In this document: piece by piece, positions 53,617-63,049 of the stretch | Layout of the letters: every line of letters begins with the position of its first letter | Position numbering within the stretch: position 1 is the first letter of the stretch | From: Trichomonas vaginalis G3 | Taxonomy: Eukaryota; Parabasalia; Trichomonadida; Trichomonadidae | DNA: 64,000 nt | NCBI RefSeq assembly: GCF_026262505.1 | Contig: NC_067204.1 | Location: forward strand, 14,154,522-14,218,521 | Direction: 5' to 3' | Position numbers and translations under genes: made by a program | Notes under the pieces: generated by a model | Told to the model about the DNA's origin: nothing | Seen by the model: only the letters and a program-made list of their open reading frames with translations | The model's database searches: none

Positions 53617-53732
53617 GACTACTTGTTTTAGGTTTTTTCCATTGTGTCATTTACTTATTTGACGTGGCAGAAAGATATAGAGAATATGAAGATGAACCAA
53701 TGCCTGCAAATGTTCAGTATATGTACTCGTAA
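53601..53732 (+). CDS. 43-residue membrane microprotein, Maverick B
   Basis: Intact, differing from the Maverick A copies by a Lys/Arg change in the tail (AERYREYEDEP). Overlaps the methyltransferase by 16 bases. Confidence 0.65.
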   Translation: MWFEIGLLVLGFFHCVIYLFDVAERYREYEDEPMPANVQYMYS

Positions 53733-53755
53733 GAGATATTTTTATCTAATATTAA

Positions 53756-54118
53756 ATGGACGCACAGAACTTAGCGAATGCGCAGCAACCTGGACAACCA
53801 AACCCAGAGAATATTCCAAATGAAGTTAGAATACAAACTGCAATGGCAAACTATGGTCAAGTGCCAACAGATGTACAAATGCAAACTGCCATGTCAAATG
53901 ACGCTGCGTTAGGCTTACCACCATGGTATGCAAATATGAGATGGAAAGAGTTTTATACAAACCCTGAAGTGGGATATAAACAACTCTATGCAGATGACGC
54001 GAACACAGGAGTTGACCCAGAGTATGTTTTCTACCAGAGGAGAAATAGAATGTATGAGCTCCAGTTAAAGAATGCTATGGAACTCAACAGGAAACGTAAG
54101 AGACTAGGCGGACATTAG
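53756..54118 (+). CDS. 120-residue conserved Maverick protein, Maverick B
   Basis: Protein-identical, by eye, to the copy at 5602-5964; the DNA differs at a few silent sites, which points to selection on the protein or to very recent copying. TTTTTATCTAATATTAAATG precedes the start. Confidence 0.8.
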   Translation: MDAQNLANAQQPGQPNPENIPNEVRIQTAMANYGQVPTDVQMQTAMSNDAALGLPPWYANMRWKEFYTNPEVGYKQLYADDANTGVDPEYVFYQRRNRMYELQLKNAMELNRKRKRLGGH

Positions 54119-54136
54119 ATTTTTACATATAGTAAA

Positions 54137-54379
54137 ATGGGTTTCTTTGGAAGAATAGGAAACTTCTTTCGAAATGTTGGAAGAGGTATATGGAATGGAA
54201 TAAAATCTGTCGGAAGAGGAATTTGGAACGGAGTCAAAAATATTGGTAAAAGAGTAGGTCAGTTCGTTGGTATTATACCTAAAGACCCTGAACCAGAAGA
54301 ACAAGCTCCTGTTATACAACAGCCTGAACCTGCACCACAGTCTAGTTGGCAACCAAATCCAACACCTCAACCGTATTAA
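54137..54379 (+). CDS. 80-residue amphipathic Gly/Trp-rich protein, Maverick B
   Basis: Starts MGFFGRIGNFFRNVGRGIWN; two GRGIWNGIK/V units, a basic middle and a Pro/Glu/Gln-rich tail. It has 18 bases between the preceding stop and its ATG and a TTTTTACATATAG box. Convergent with the next minus-strand gene, separated by 2 bases. A virion or membrane-lytic role is an inference. Confidence 0.75.
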   Translation: MGFFGRIGNFFRNVGRGIWNGIKSVGRGIWNGVKNIGKRVGQFVGIIPKDPEPEEQAPVIQQPEPAPQSSWQPNPTPQPY

Positions 54380-54381
54380 AA

Positions 54382-55224
54382 TTATATTTTTACCGTTCGA
54401 TAGTAGTTGTATATGAAACTAAGTTCTAAGTAAAACGCGTGGTATAATGGAACTATTCTCTTTCTTCCATCTGTAGTAAACCATACTTGAAAGTCTGAAA
54501 TACTTCCACTCGGTGGTTCATATAGCTTTGTAGGTTTTTCGTAAAAGTCATTTGCCAAGCATAAAAAAGAGTTTTGTGCGCCAGAAAATGAAGCATGAAC
54601 TATAATAGCATCTGAGTCGAAAACATTTTCATATGTTCCATTAGGGTTTTCGACTTCATAAAAGTTCGGGTGTACTGGATATTCTGCAGGCTGATTTAAC
54701 ATCCTCAAAAATCTATACCATGCCAAGTTGTTATATTTTGTAGAAATATAAACGTCTTCTCCAAAGTCTTCTATTCTATTGATTTTAACAGTTGCATTTT
54801 TCCTGTCATATATAATATCGAGATGGTACTCTCCTTCGTCAATGTTGTACTGTTTTGCATATTCGAGATAGATATCGTTTATTTTTTCTTGAAAAGCTTG
54901 AAGAGTTGTTTCTAAGTTTACAAGCAAATTCACTTGTAAAAGTTTTCCCTGTTCAAATTTCTCATACGTACGTTTCTCTTGTTATAGTATCGAATTTTCA
55001 AAAGCGACCGTAAAATGGAAACCATGTATGGCTTCTGAATGAACTTCATTCTACGAAAGCCAATAGCTTTTGTGACGGATGGGTCTCTTAACCATCTTAA
55101 GGGGTAGTCAAAACGATAGCCTTCATTTACGGTCTCTGTCTCAAACTTTTGACCGACATTCGTAAAAGTTCATCTAATGGTTAGTCGTAAGCAACTCTTG
55201 AATTTTCTTTTCTATTGGAAGCAT
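54382..55224 (-). pseudogene. Conserved Maverick structural-type gene, Maverick B
   Basis: The minus strand matches 18830-19680. The C-terminal 183 codons form one open frame with DSDAIIVHASFSGAQNSFLC and SGSISDFQVWFTTDGRKR. Mostly beta-type sequence suggests a jelly-roll-like or other structural protein, but no family is recognised. Its start is 17 bases from that of the divergent fibre gene. Broken, about two or three breaks at the N-terminal side. Confidence 0.55.
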
Positions 55225-55241
55225 TTTTATCTAGAATAAAA
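55225..55241. promoter_or_regulatory. 17-bp divergent promoter, structural gene/fibre
   Basis: Only 17 bases separate the two start codons, and they include TTTTATCTAGAATAAAA, nearly palindromic. In Maverick A the equivalent is TTTTATCTAGATAAAA. With the flanking codons both strands show the TTTTTAT box before ATG. Confidence 0.55.
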
Positions 55242-56527
55242 ATGTCGAAAGAAACAGCGTCTATGAGAGAAATACAACACAACCGACAACTCATTTTGCA
55301 AGCTCTAAATAAGAACACAACAAACTTTTCAAACTATTCTAATATCTGATCATTGAAAGAAGGAAACTTAAAACTGACGATAAACCCAATGACAGATGAG
55401 TTTCTGTTTCAAGACAGTAAGAACCATACTGTCTGTGTAAATCCAACAAAAGGAACTTTAAACGAGAAACCTATATCTGAACTTCTTTTGAAAGCAGATG
55501 TTGGCAACAAAGCAGACAAAGAGTATGTCATTGAAAAAGTTCAAGAAGAACATGACAGAGCAGATGCAACATATGCAACGAAAGAGGATGTTGAAAAGAA
55601 AGCAGATAAAACATATGTTAACGATGAGTTAGCATGTGTGGCTAGTGCATTAGATAAGAAGGCAGATAAGGAATATGTGGATGAAAAAGACAATGAAATT
55701 AAAGAAAGGGTTGAATGGTACCATGAACGGACTTCAAAGATTTTAAAAACTAAAGCCGATACAGGATGGGTTTCAGGGTGTTTAGACCTTAAAGCCGACA
55801 AAGAAACTGTAGATATGTTGACACAAACGGTTTCAAGTCATACCAGAGGTTTAATGGAAGATGGACAACAGTTGAAAGAGCTTGAGAAAGGTGTTACAGA
55901 GTTAAGGAATACAAAAGCAGACTCGACATGGATAAAAGGATATGTAGATGCAACAAAAGAACGTATTTTCGCATGGACAGAAGGAACATACCCACAAAAA
56001 TATCATAGACATAGCATCTCTGACGTAAATGAACTTGAAGAAAAGTTATATAAAAAAGCAGACAAAACAGAGCTTCAAACATTAAAGACAGAATACTTCA
56101 AACAGTATATCCTATAGGTTCTATTTATACGTCAATGAACTCTACCAGACCAGAAGTAGTACTTGGTTTTGGAACTTGGACTCAAATAGTCGACAGGTTT
56201 TTGTATTGTGCAAACTCTTCAAAGGAAACAGGTGGAAGTAAAACGATTTCAGGTGAAAATTTACCTGCACACAGTCACTACATAGATTTAAGTACATCTC
56301 AAGCAGGTTGGCATAAGCATAAATTTTGGGATTGGTCAGCAATGAAAAAAGGTAAAGGATATGATGTTAAAGACGACGTTCAGTTTGCTATAAATTGTTT
56401 CTGGGGTGACACTCAGGGAGATGGAAACCATACACATTTCGTTTCAGGATATACGCAAACAACGGGACAAAGTAAAGAATACATGCCACCTTACATGACA
56501 GTTTACGCATGGTATAGAATTGCTTAG
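55242..56527 (+). pseudogene. Phage-type collar fibre gene, Maverick B
   Basis: The N-terminal and middle part has repeated KADKxYV-x-E units typical of trimeric coiled-coil fibres. The C-terminus has YPIGSIYTSMNSTRPEVVLG then FGTWTQIVDRFL, ENLPAHSHY, NHTHFVSGY and the ending MPPYMTVYAWYRIA, which is the collar/knob domain of bacteriophage tail fibres and T4 gp12-like receptor-binding proteins. The function would be attachment to a host cell. Broken, about two breaks. Confidence 0.8.
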
Positions 56528-57483
56528 TCGTCATTTTCAACTTCTTTAGCATATTCGTCAGGAGTTGTCTTATATTTGTTAGGAACTGTCTTTGAAAGTA
56601 TACCACCTTGAACTTTGACAAGTTTGAAACGAGGTCTGACAATAGTAGTTTTATCTTCTGCTTGCAGTCTGTACATTTTGCCATGTTTGCCTAAAACTTC
56701 ATAATATTCTCTTGTATACTTTCTTCTATTTTTACGAACACGAATGTGAGTACCTGTCGAGTTCCCATTGTTGTCATAGTCAATAGTATTTTCATATGGG
56801 TCGCGTTTAGGTATTTCTATTTTTACTTTGTCACCTTTCTGAAGTTTGAAGCCTGGCATTCTTTCTTGTTTGTCTCTTTTGACTAAACTATTAAATATAT
56901 AGTCTTTCTCTAAGTCAGGGTTGTTTTTCATTTCTTCGGGGGAGTGGTTTCCCAAACCTTTTTGTTTACGGCTATTGTAAATATTTAAAACTTGTCTCAT
57001 CTTTGCCATGGAGAAGTGTCTATATTTGTCGTCATATGACATTTCATTTGCTTCACCACCTTGTGGTTGGTTTAAGTCTCTTAAGATTTTTATACAACTG
57101 TCAATGACACCAAGAGCAGAATGGTTTTGGTCGACAATGAAATATTGGTTTACATTTTTTGAACGCAGATAGTTTTTAATATCGTCTGATTTGAAAGAAC
57201 TTTCACAGTCAGATGTCAGTTTTGTTGGATGGTATTTGTCAACGAATATTGTCAAAGCAGTTTTCACATCTAAAATATTTTTGGACCATAATGGTATGGC
57301 TTCACAGTATCTTGTGTTTTGACCAACAAATATTAGCCAGTATGGTGGTCCATCTTCTCTATACCTCGGAATGTTTTCCAAGATATCCATAAACCAAGCA
57401 TTTGGTGTTGAACTAAAGATTTTTACCATGAGTGCTTTCTTTGTTGCCTTAGAAACATACGGGTCCTTGTTTGGATTCGTCAT
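56524..57483 (-). CDS. Maverick retroviral-type integrase, Maverick B
   Basis: A whole 319-residue frame. The rve core has WFMDIL near residue 32, LTSDCESSFKS near 90 and NHSALGVIDSCIKILRDLNQ near 120. The C-terminal domain (about 215-300) is basic with KGDKVKIEIPKRDP and a KYTREYYEVLGK segment, like the SH3-/chromo-like tail of Polinton integrases. The enzyme would join element ends to target DNA. It is convergent with the fibre gene (4-base overlap) and divergent from the 133-residue gene. Confidence 0.85.
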   Translation of the reverse strand: MTNPNKDPYVSKATKKALMVKIFSSTPNAWFMDILENIPRYREDGPPYWLIFVGQNTRYCEAIPLWSKNILDVKTALTIFVDKYHPTKLTSDCESSFKSDDIKNYLRSKNVNQYFIVDQNHSALGVIDSCIKILRDLNQPQGGEANEMSYDDKYRHFSMAKMRQVLNIYNSRKQKGLGNHSPEEMKNNPDLEKDYIFNSLVKRDKQERMPGFKLQKGDKVKIEIPKRDPYENTIDYDNNGNSTGTHIRVRKNRRKYTREYYEVLGKHGKMYRLQAEDKTTIVRPRFKLVKVQGGILSKTVPNKYKTTPDEYAKEVENDD

Positions 57484-57500
57484 TTTTTACCCTATAAGAA
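57484..57500. promoter_or_regulatory. 17-bp divergent promoter, integrase/133-residue gene
   Basis: Again 17 bases lie between divergent start codons: TTTTTACCCTATAAGAA read on the plus strand. The plus-strand side has the TTTTTAC box 11 nt before ATG; the minus side is less like it. Confidence 0.5.
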
Positions 57501-57902
57501 ATGGGTTTATTTGGCGCATTAGCAGGAGTTGCATCCAGATTTTTGCCCGCAGTGGGAACAATAGCCAGAGGTGCATTTGGAATTGGAAGGAAGATTTTGA
57601 GTACATTAGGTATACTGAAAGAGAAAGCACAACCTATTATACAAACTGTACAGAAAGGTTGGGAGGTAGCACGAGATGCAACAAATCTTATTCCAAATCC
57701 TGAAACAAGAGGAAAAGTTCAAGGATGGATGGACAATGTAGGAAGAGAAGCAGGAAACTACTATAACAAAGCAAATGACTACTATAACCAAGCAGGGCAC
57801 TATATGGACCAAGGTGAAAGATTCTTTAACAGAGGATATAACCATGCACAACAGTGGGTAAACAACAACCAACCTCAACCACCTCAAACGTGGGGAATGT
57901 AA
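57501..57902 (+). CDS. 133-residue amphipathic Gly/Ala-rich protein, Maverick B
   Basis: The first 40 residues are a glycine-zipper-like amphipathic stretch (MGLFGALAGVASRFLPAVGT); the middle has repeated YYNKAN/YYNQAG; the end is Asn/Gln/Pro-rich. The N-terminal character resembles membrane-lytic capsid proteins such as adenovirus pVI, an analogy only. Confidence 0.75.
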   Translation: MGLFGALAGVASRFLPAVGTIARGAFGIGRKILSTLGILKEKAQPIIQTVQKGWEVARDATNLIPNPETRGKVQGWMDNVGREAGNYYNKANDYYNQAGHYMDQGERFFNRGYNHAQQWVNNNQPQPPQTWGM

Positions 57903-57921
57903 ATTTTTTTACTGAGATGAA

Positions 57922-58059
57922 ATGAACAATACAGCATTGAGACAAATGGGTTCAAGATGGATTTGTCGGCTTCCAGCAGTTACACAACGTGTTTGTCAAG
58001 TTCTTCCTATACCTCAGGAAGTTTTAGACCGACTTAAAAACAACAAACAACCAGTTTGA
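57922..58059 (+). CDS. 45-residue small ORF, Maverick B
   Basis: A complete frame MNNTALRQMGSRWICRLPAV and onward, ending in NNKQPV. It has the same leader (TTTTTACTGAGATGAA just before ATG) as the next gene, and remnants of it exist in both Maverick A copies at the same place. Confidence 0.6.
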   Translation: MNNTALRQMGSRWICRLPAVTQRVCQVLPIPQEVLDRLKNNKQPV

Positions 58060-58094
58060 AAACAAACCAAACTAAAATTTTTTACTGAGATGAA

Positions 58095-58678
58095 ATGACC
58101 GAAGAAGTTGAAACGGTAGATTTGACACCACAAACAAAAAGTTCAGAACCATTGTCAAAACCTGTCAAAGAACTTACAGATGAAGAGAAAAATTCAATAA
58201 TAGAAAGTGCCAGGTCTGGAAATACAAACCTAACTACAAAGTCACTTTTCATAGAAATGGAACGGCTAGTATCTCAAAAAAGAAACAGACTCTCACAAAT
58301 AAAATATTGAAGTCTGAAGGAGCTTTCGAGACAACAGATGGAAAAGTTTACTTCACTGACCAACAGTTCATTATAGAACATCTCATTGACTTAGAGTCGA
58401 AATATTCTAAACTTTACAACAAACACAAAAAGTTGAAAGGAAAACAAAAACAAATGGCATATGATATTTATGAAGATGTTGACGACACAACTGTTCCTGC
58501 AGGTGAGGTAAAGTCAGAGGAACCGAAAAGTGACGAAAAACCAATAGAAGAAGGGGAGCCAAAAACTGAAGATAAACCAAAACCAAAGTTTAGTTTCCAA
58601 ACTAAACCAAGTCAACCTTCATTAGCTGGTATGGGTTGGCGTCAAAGACTTATGGTAGCTGGTGGTTATGTTAAGTAA
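58095..58678 (+). pseudogene. Small Maverick gene region (TEEVETVD and YIDEDV-type protein)
   Basis: Two overlapping frames (58095-58310, 58307-58678) hold an acidic Thr/Glu/Pro N-terminus, a helical middle with IEHLIDLESKYSKLYNKHKK, a Lys/Pro/Glu-rich linker and the ending GWRQRLMVAGGYVK. It may be one gene with about one break or two adjacent genes. A virion role is only a guess. Confidence 0.6.
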
Positions 58679-58708
58679 AGGAAAAAACATTTTTTTATTT
58701 TTATAAAA

Positions 58709-60830
58709 ATGCCCCCGTATAGAATGGATAGAAGGTCTGCTAGAATAAAAGCAGAGTTAGAAAGATATGGTTGGAAAGTTTCAAAGAAGTTTAAATATAG
58801 GAAGGGAAGACCCATAAAAGTCTATGACAAACTGGCTGGTCTGACCTATGAAATGGACTTGGAAACAGCACGCGCAAACTATCCAAACAGATTAGAGAGG
58901 TTAGAAGAAGAACGTCTTATGAACTTGCCTTTCAATGTTAGTGAGCCGCAAGTTGAAGGACACGACGGCTTTGCCAGGTTCTACTGGAAACATAACGAAC
59001 AGTTGCATCCCTTGAGAAGGAAAAAAGGAAAAGGTGAAGACGCACATGCTCCCATGGAAAGAACAAGATATGCATATGAAAAGTACCGTGAAGTTAGAAG
59101 TCAAATTACATCTGGTCGAACCTTTACAGTAAACTTTGACGAAGGAAAGAACAAAGAAGGCTTCATGGGTGTACTTGCTGCCATTCAAGATGGAAATAAG
59201 AAAGGATACAATCTCAGACTAACCGTAACAGATTTGGACGGTCATATATACTATGCGCATGGCAATGTCACAACAGCTGCAATGCTTCTTGACGCTTTCA
59301 AGACTACAAAGAGAGAACAAATGGTTGACTCCGACTCAGATATTTTGAATGCAATTGAAGGAATTGTAAGCGTGAAGTTCGAATGGTACCAACCTAACCC
59401 TCAAGCAGTCAGACAACATGCTGGATACTTCCCGTTCATAAATAAGTCTGACATTGACTTGACAAGGTATGGAATTTACAATTCAATTGAAACAATTGTC
59501 AATGAACCTTGTATTCTTACATGTCTCAGGAACTCTGGTCTTGTTACAGATGAGAAGATGAAGTATCTTGAGTCATGTGTGAAAACAAGGTACATGCTCA
59601 GAGGTCAATTGTCAAAAATTGCACCGTTGGCAAATGTGAATATCCGAGTCAACATTCCGACTGAGAAAGGTTCTTCACATGACGACTATGTTGTTGACAA
59701 AGACTTACCATGGTTGAAGATTGTAATTTTCCACAACACTTCATGTTGAACGAAAGTCTTATGTTCGGAAAAGGCAAGTGCAACATTGTCAGAGCTGTAA
59801 ACATTCTTTTCGAGAAAGGTTTGTTGGAACCAATTCCAGATGACAAGCTGACAGAAACTTTTGTACCAAAAGACGAAACAAACTTTTCACTGTTAGCAAG
59901 ACCAAAAGTTGTTCCAGACAAAGTTCTAGTACAAAAGAAGTACACAATTCCAAAAGGAGTTGGATTGTTCGGATACCAACCTGAACCAGAAGAACTTCCA
60001 ATGAGGTTGCAAGAACTTCAAGATGCTATAAACAAACTTCCATTGAGACATCCAATTGACGTCAAATTGTATTGGAGAGCATCTGAGTTAGGTCAGAAGG
60101 TTTTATATGAAACAGGTTGCTTCGACGATGTTTATGAGATAACAGGAGAAGTTTCTCAGAAGATAAGAGACTCACTTGAATTTCCACGAACTGGTCCGAT
60201 TGGATGCGACAAGTTCGACTCAGATGAAAAGATATACTATGTCGACTTAACGCTGCGTACATGAGGTTCGTCCAATATATCCCGACTGGAATTCCAAACG
60301 AAGACGGTGAGTTCCCAGGAAGGAACTATACAGTTGGAAAAGTCATACAACAACTATATGATATTAGGAAAGCTTCAAACCCCAAACTTGCAATGACACT
60401 CAAATTGCTTATGAATTCGACATGGGGATATTCCATTAAGAAACTCAAGAGATGAAGAGTAAACATTATGAGAAGGTCGACAACTTTGTTGAAAGGTTTT
60501 CTCCTTTTGTTTTGAAATACGAATTTACCGAAGGTGAAAGTGGCTTAGTAACCACATTAAAACCTATTGTCGAACATTGGTCTTACCTCAGTTCGCAAAA
60601 GCAGTCCTTGACAACTACAACAAATTCTTCTCCGAAGTCAAATCCAAAGTTGTGGTTTACTATGAGAACATTGACGCACTCATGACGAACGAAGAAGGAT
60701 ACAACAAACTCATTGAAATGGGTTTAGTCGTGAGAAGATGGGCTGTTTTAAGCTAGATAAGGTATTTTCCGAAGTTCATGTCCTCTCCAAGCGTAAGTAC
60801 TGGGCATACTTGAAGACGGCACAGAAATAA
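58709..60830 (+). pseudogene. Maverick DNA polymerase B (protein-primed type)
   Basis: The first open part (58709-59749) is an N-terminal region of about 340 codons starting MPPYRMDRRSARIKAELERY, with no clear catalytic motif. Further pieces to about 60830 include SLEFPRTGPIG-type sequence, KLLMNSTWGYSIKK, which is the polymerase palm motif B (K-x3-NS-x-YG type), and a thumb-like remainder. PolB is the core replication enzyme of Polintons. Broken, about four to six breaks. Confidence 0.8.
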
Positions 60831-60919
60831 AACATTGCATGAAATAAAATTGCATGAAGTAAAACATTGCATACCATTTTAAAACATTTTTTAAAACAGT
60901 ATATTTTTACATATATTAA

Positions 60920-61147
60920 ATGTTTCAGGTTGAAAAACAAAGAACAAAAGTAGCAGATACAAAACCGTTAGACTATATCTTTACAAATACTGGTAGGACT
61001 ATTTCAGATGAAGAAATTTTATCTCGAATTGTCTTTCATATACAACTACGGAAAAGTGCTGAAAAAGCACTGAAAATATATTTTAGGGTAGAAGGGTATA
61101 TCTACCCCGTTTTCTACCCTCATTTCTACCCGTTTGAATTTTCATGA
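60920..61147 (+). pseudogene. Paralogue of the start of the structural-type gene
   Basis: Starts MFQVEKQRTKVADTKPLDYI, clearly related to MLPIEKENSRVATTKPLDEL at 10432, with a TTTTTACATATATTAA leader. It soon runs into an intergenic hairpin module. Broken. Confidence 0.55.
61075..61140. repeat. Intergenic Maverick hairpin module, inverted copy
   Basis: ATATTTTAGGGTAGAAGGGTATATCTACCCC and onward (shown in part): arms GGGTAGA/TCTACCC and an AT block. Same module as at 63056 in reverse. Confidence 0.7.
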
Positions 61148-61188
61148 ATTTCCTTAAGACAGCAAAAAAGTTAGTTAAAATGAGATGT

Positions 61189-61554
61189 TTACTGAACTGG
61201 TTGGATGTCGCCTTCACAGGTTATGTAGAACGGCTGACCAGAGAAGTGGAACAGTGCTCTGAGAATTTGTATAATTCGTGGAATTGGACTCTCTCTGTTT
61301 GGAAGTTGTATCCATGGGCGCTTTGCAAAGAACTTGAGAAGAGCTTCTTTCTTCATCTCCTTTATGTCGTCTACAGGAGTGTTTTCTGGTATTTGAATTG
61401 GAATTCCAGTCGAAATCTCGATTTTCAGCGCACCTCTTCCAGACAACCAGACGCCGAGGGACTTGTTGGCTTTGTCCTTGCCCAAATACTGCTTAACAAC
61501 TTCATTTATCTCTATAAGGTAAATTGCCTCATCTAATGGCTCGATGCTGTCCAT
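61189..61554 (-). CDS. 121-residue Maverick ORF of unknown function
   Basis: An open minus-strand frame starting MDSIEPLDEAIYLIEINEVV, with SLGVWLSGRGALKIE and AKRPWIQLP later. A noisy copy is present at 13090-13470. I do not recognise it. Confidence 0.55.
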   Translation of the reverse strand: MDSIEPLDEAIYLIEINEVVKQYLGKDKANKSLGVWLSGRGALKIEISTGIPIQIPENTPVDDIKEMKKEALLKFFAKRPWIQLPNRESPIPRIIQILRALFHFSGQPFYITCEGDIQPVQ

Positions 61555-61680
61555 TGTTCTGTTTCAGAACTAGTCTTGTTCTGTTTCAGAACTAGTCTTG
61601 TACTTTTTCAGAACTAGTCTTGTACTTTTTCAGAACTAGTCTTGTACTTTTTCAGAACAAATTTCCCGTAAAAGCTCTCA
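61555..61680. repeat. Variant 22-23 bp repeats
   Basis: GTTCTGTTTCAGAACTAGTC and CTTTTTCAGAACTAGTCTTG units in tandem, related to the following array. Confidence 0.85.
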
Positions 61681-61689
61681 TTTGAGAGA

Positions 61690-61885
61690 AAAATTTTCTG
61701 TTTCAGAACAATATTTGTACTGTTTCAGAACAATATTTGTACTGTTTCAGAACAATATTTGTACTGTTTCAGAACAATATTTGTACTGTTTCAGAACAAT
61801 ATTTGTACTGTTTCAGAACAATATTTGTACTGTTTCAGAACAATATTTGTACTGTTTCAGAACAATATTTGTACTGTTTCAAGAC
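61690..61885. repeat. 22-bp tandem repeat, about nine copies
   Basis: The unit is AGAACAATATTTGTACTGTT plus TC, almost identical in all copies. As 22 is not a multiple of 3 all frames are open. GTTTCAGAAC / GTTCTGAAAC half-palindromes lie within. Confidence 0.95.
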
Positions 61886-61904
61886 AATGTCCGACGTACC
61901 ACCA

Positions 61905-62172
61905 AAAATATATTTTTAGGGTAAAGGGTATATCTACCCTCATTTTCTACCTCATTTCTACCCTCGTAGAAAACACACAAAACTCTTGAACTTTGTATAA
62001 AAAAAGCAACCCGCGGAAAACAGCGGGTTGGTATATTCTTCACAAAATGCTTGTTTTTGAGGTCGAGCCATTTTTGGCTCCACCGTATTTTTAAACCAAA
62101 CTCGTTCATTTTGTGCTGAAATAAAATAAAGGTAGTCCCACCAAAAAATATTTTTATTTTTATTGTAAGAAC
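61905..62172. other. Maverick intergenic region with hairpin module
   Basis: Begins with another inverted hairpin module (ATATTTTTAGGGTAAAGGGT). Near 62010 it has CAACCCGCGGAAAACAGCGGGTTG, a short stem-loop, and ends in ATATTTTTATTTTTATTGTA before the next ATG. Confidence 0.6.
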
Positions 62173-62607
62173 ATGTTTGCAACAACAGCACCAAACTCGT
62201 TAGTCATGAACCCAACTTCAATGTTAGTAGAGATGAAAAGCTTCATTCCTTCTTCATATACTTTCGAAACAGAAATCCAGAAGATAAAGCAAGAACTTCT
62301 CCAAGGAGATTTAGACTGTAGTGCAAAAGATGAAACAAATGAACAGTATCTTTATGAAATGCAAGATATTATAGACCATTTGCCTAAACTTCCTGAAATA
62401 CAACAACAAAAACTCACTATTCCAGAATTCGATGAAATTGAAGTCAGACTGACTGACTCAGTAGAAATAAAGAAGTTCATACGAAAGGTAAACTATGAGT
62501 TTCTTGGATTTCATTGCAACCACAAAGTCATTGACATATATAAATCTGAAGAATTTAAGACCTACGACAACTTTGTTTCGTTAGTTGCTGAGTGTGTATG
62601 CAGATAA
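62173..62607 (+). CDS. 144-residue Maverick protein, unknown function
   Basis: Frame starting MFATTAPNSLVMNPTSMLVE; helical, acidic, with YEFLGFHCNHKVIDIYKSEE near the end. A noisy copy lies at 10945-11480. Not recognised. Confidence 0.6.
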   Translation: MFATTAPNSLVMNPTSMLVEMKSFIPSSYTFETEIQKIKQELLQGDLDCSAKDETNEQYLYEMQDIIDHLPKLPEIQQQKLTIPEFDEIEVRLTDSVEIKKFIRKVNYEFLGFHCNHKVIDIYKSEEFKTYDNFVSLVAECVCR

Positions 62608-62632
62608 GAGATAAAGATAGAAGAGGTAAGGT

Positions 62633-63049
62633 ATGGAACCAACAGATAAAACCAGCAACTTTGAGTTAAAGAAAACCATCTACGCCTTAGTCATACTAGC
62701 AGGACAAATTTCAGAATATAACGCAAAAATGAACTCACAATGTTCTAAATGTAAAGCAGCAATGAGGAAATATAACTACTCCGTCAAAGAGATAGAAAGA
62801 ATGAGAAAAGACCATACTGACTTAAAGAAAGAAGTAGAGAAACCAGCAGAAGATAAAATGGACATGTTGACATTTCTGAACAAAAACTATCCAACTGCTA
62901 ACGATTTCCTTCTTTCAGATGTCAAGAAGAAATATAAAGAAACCTTCGGCATAGTTAAAATTTTTGATATCCTTCGTGAAGAAATAGAAGCTACAAAACT
63001 GTTTAAAGTCATGAACCATCACAACATATACCATGTAAAACGCTTGTAA
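62633..63049 (+). CDS. 138-residue Maverick protein with Cys pair and coiled coil, unknown
   Basis: Contains NSQCSKCKAAMRKYNYSVKE near residue 42, a coiled-coil stretch (EIERMRKDHTDLKKEVE) and a basic C-terminal half. Follows the previous gene by 25 bases. Confidence 0.6.
   Translation: MEPTDKTSNFELKKTIYALVILAGQISEYNAKMNSQCSKCKAAMRKYNYSVKEIERMRKDHTDLKKEVEKPAEDKMDMLTFLNKNYPTANDFLLSDVKKKYKETFGIVKIFDILREEIEATKLFKVMNHHNIYHVKRL

Noticed and set aside
61682-61989. Overlapping Cys/Phe-rich ORFs
   Set aside because: Artefacts of the 22-bp repeat, open in all frames.
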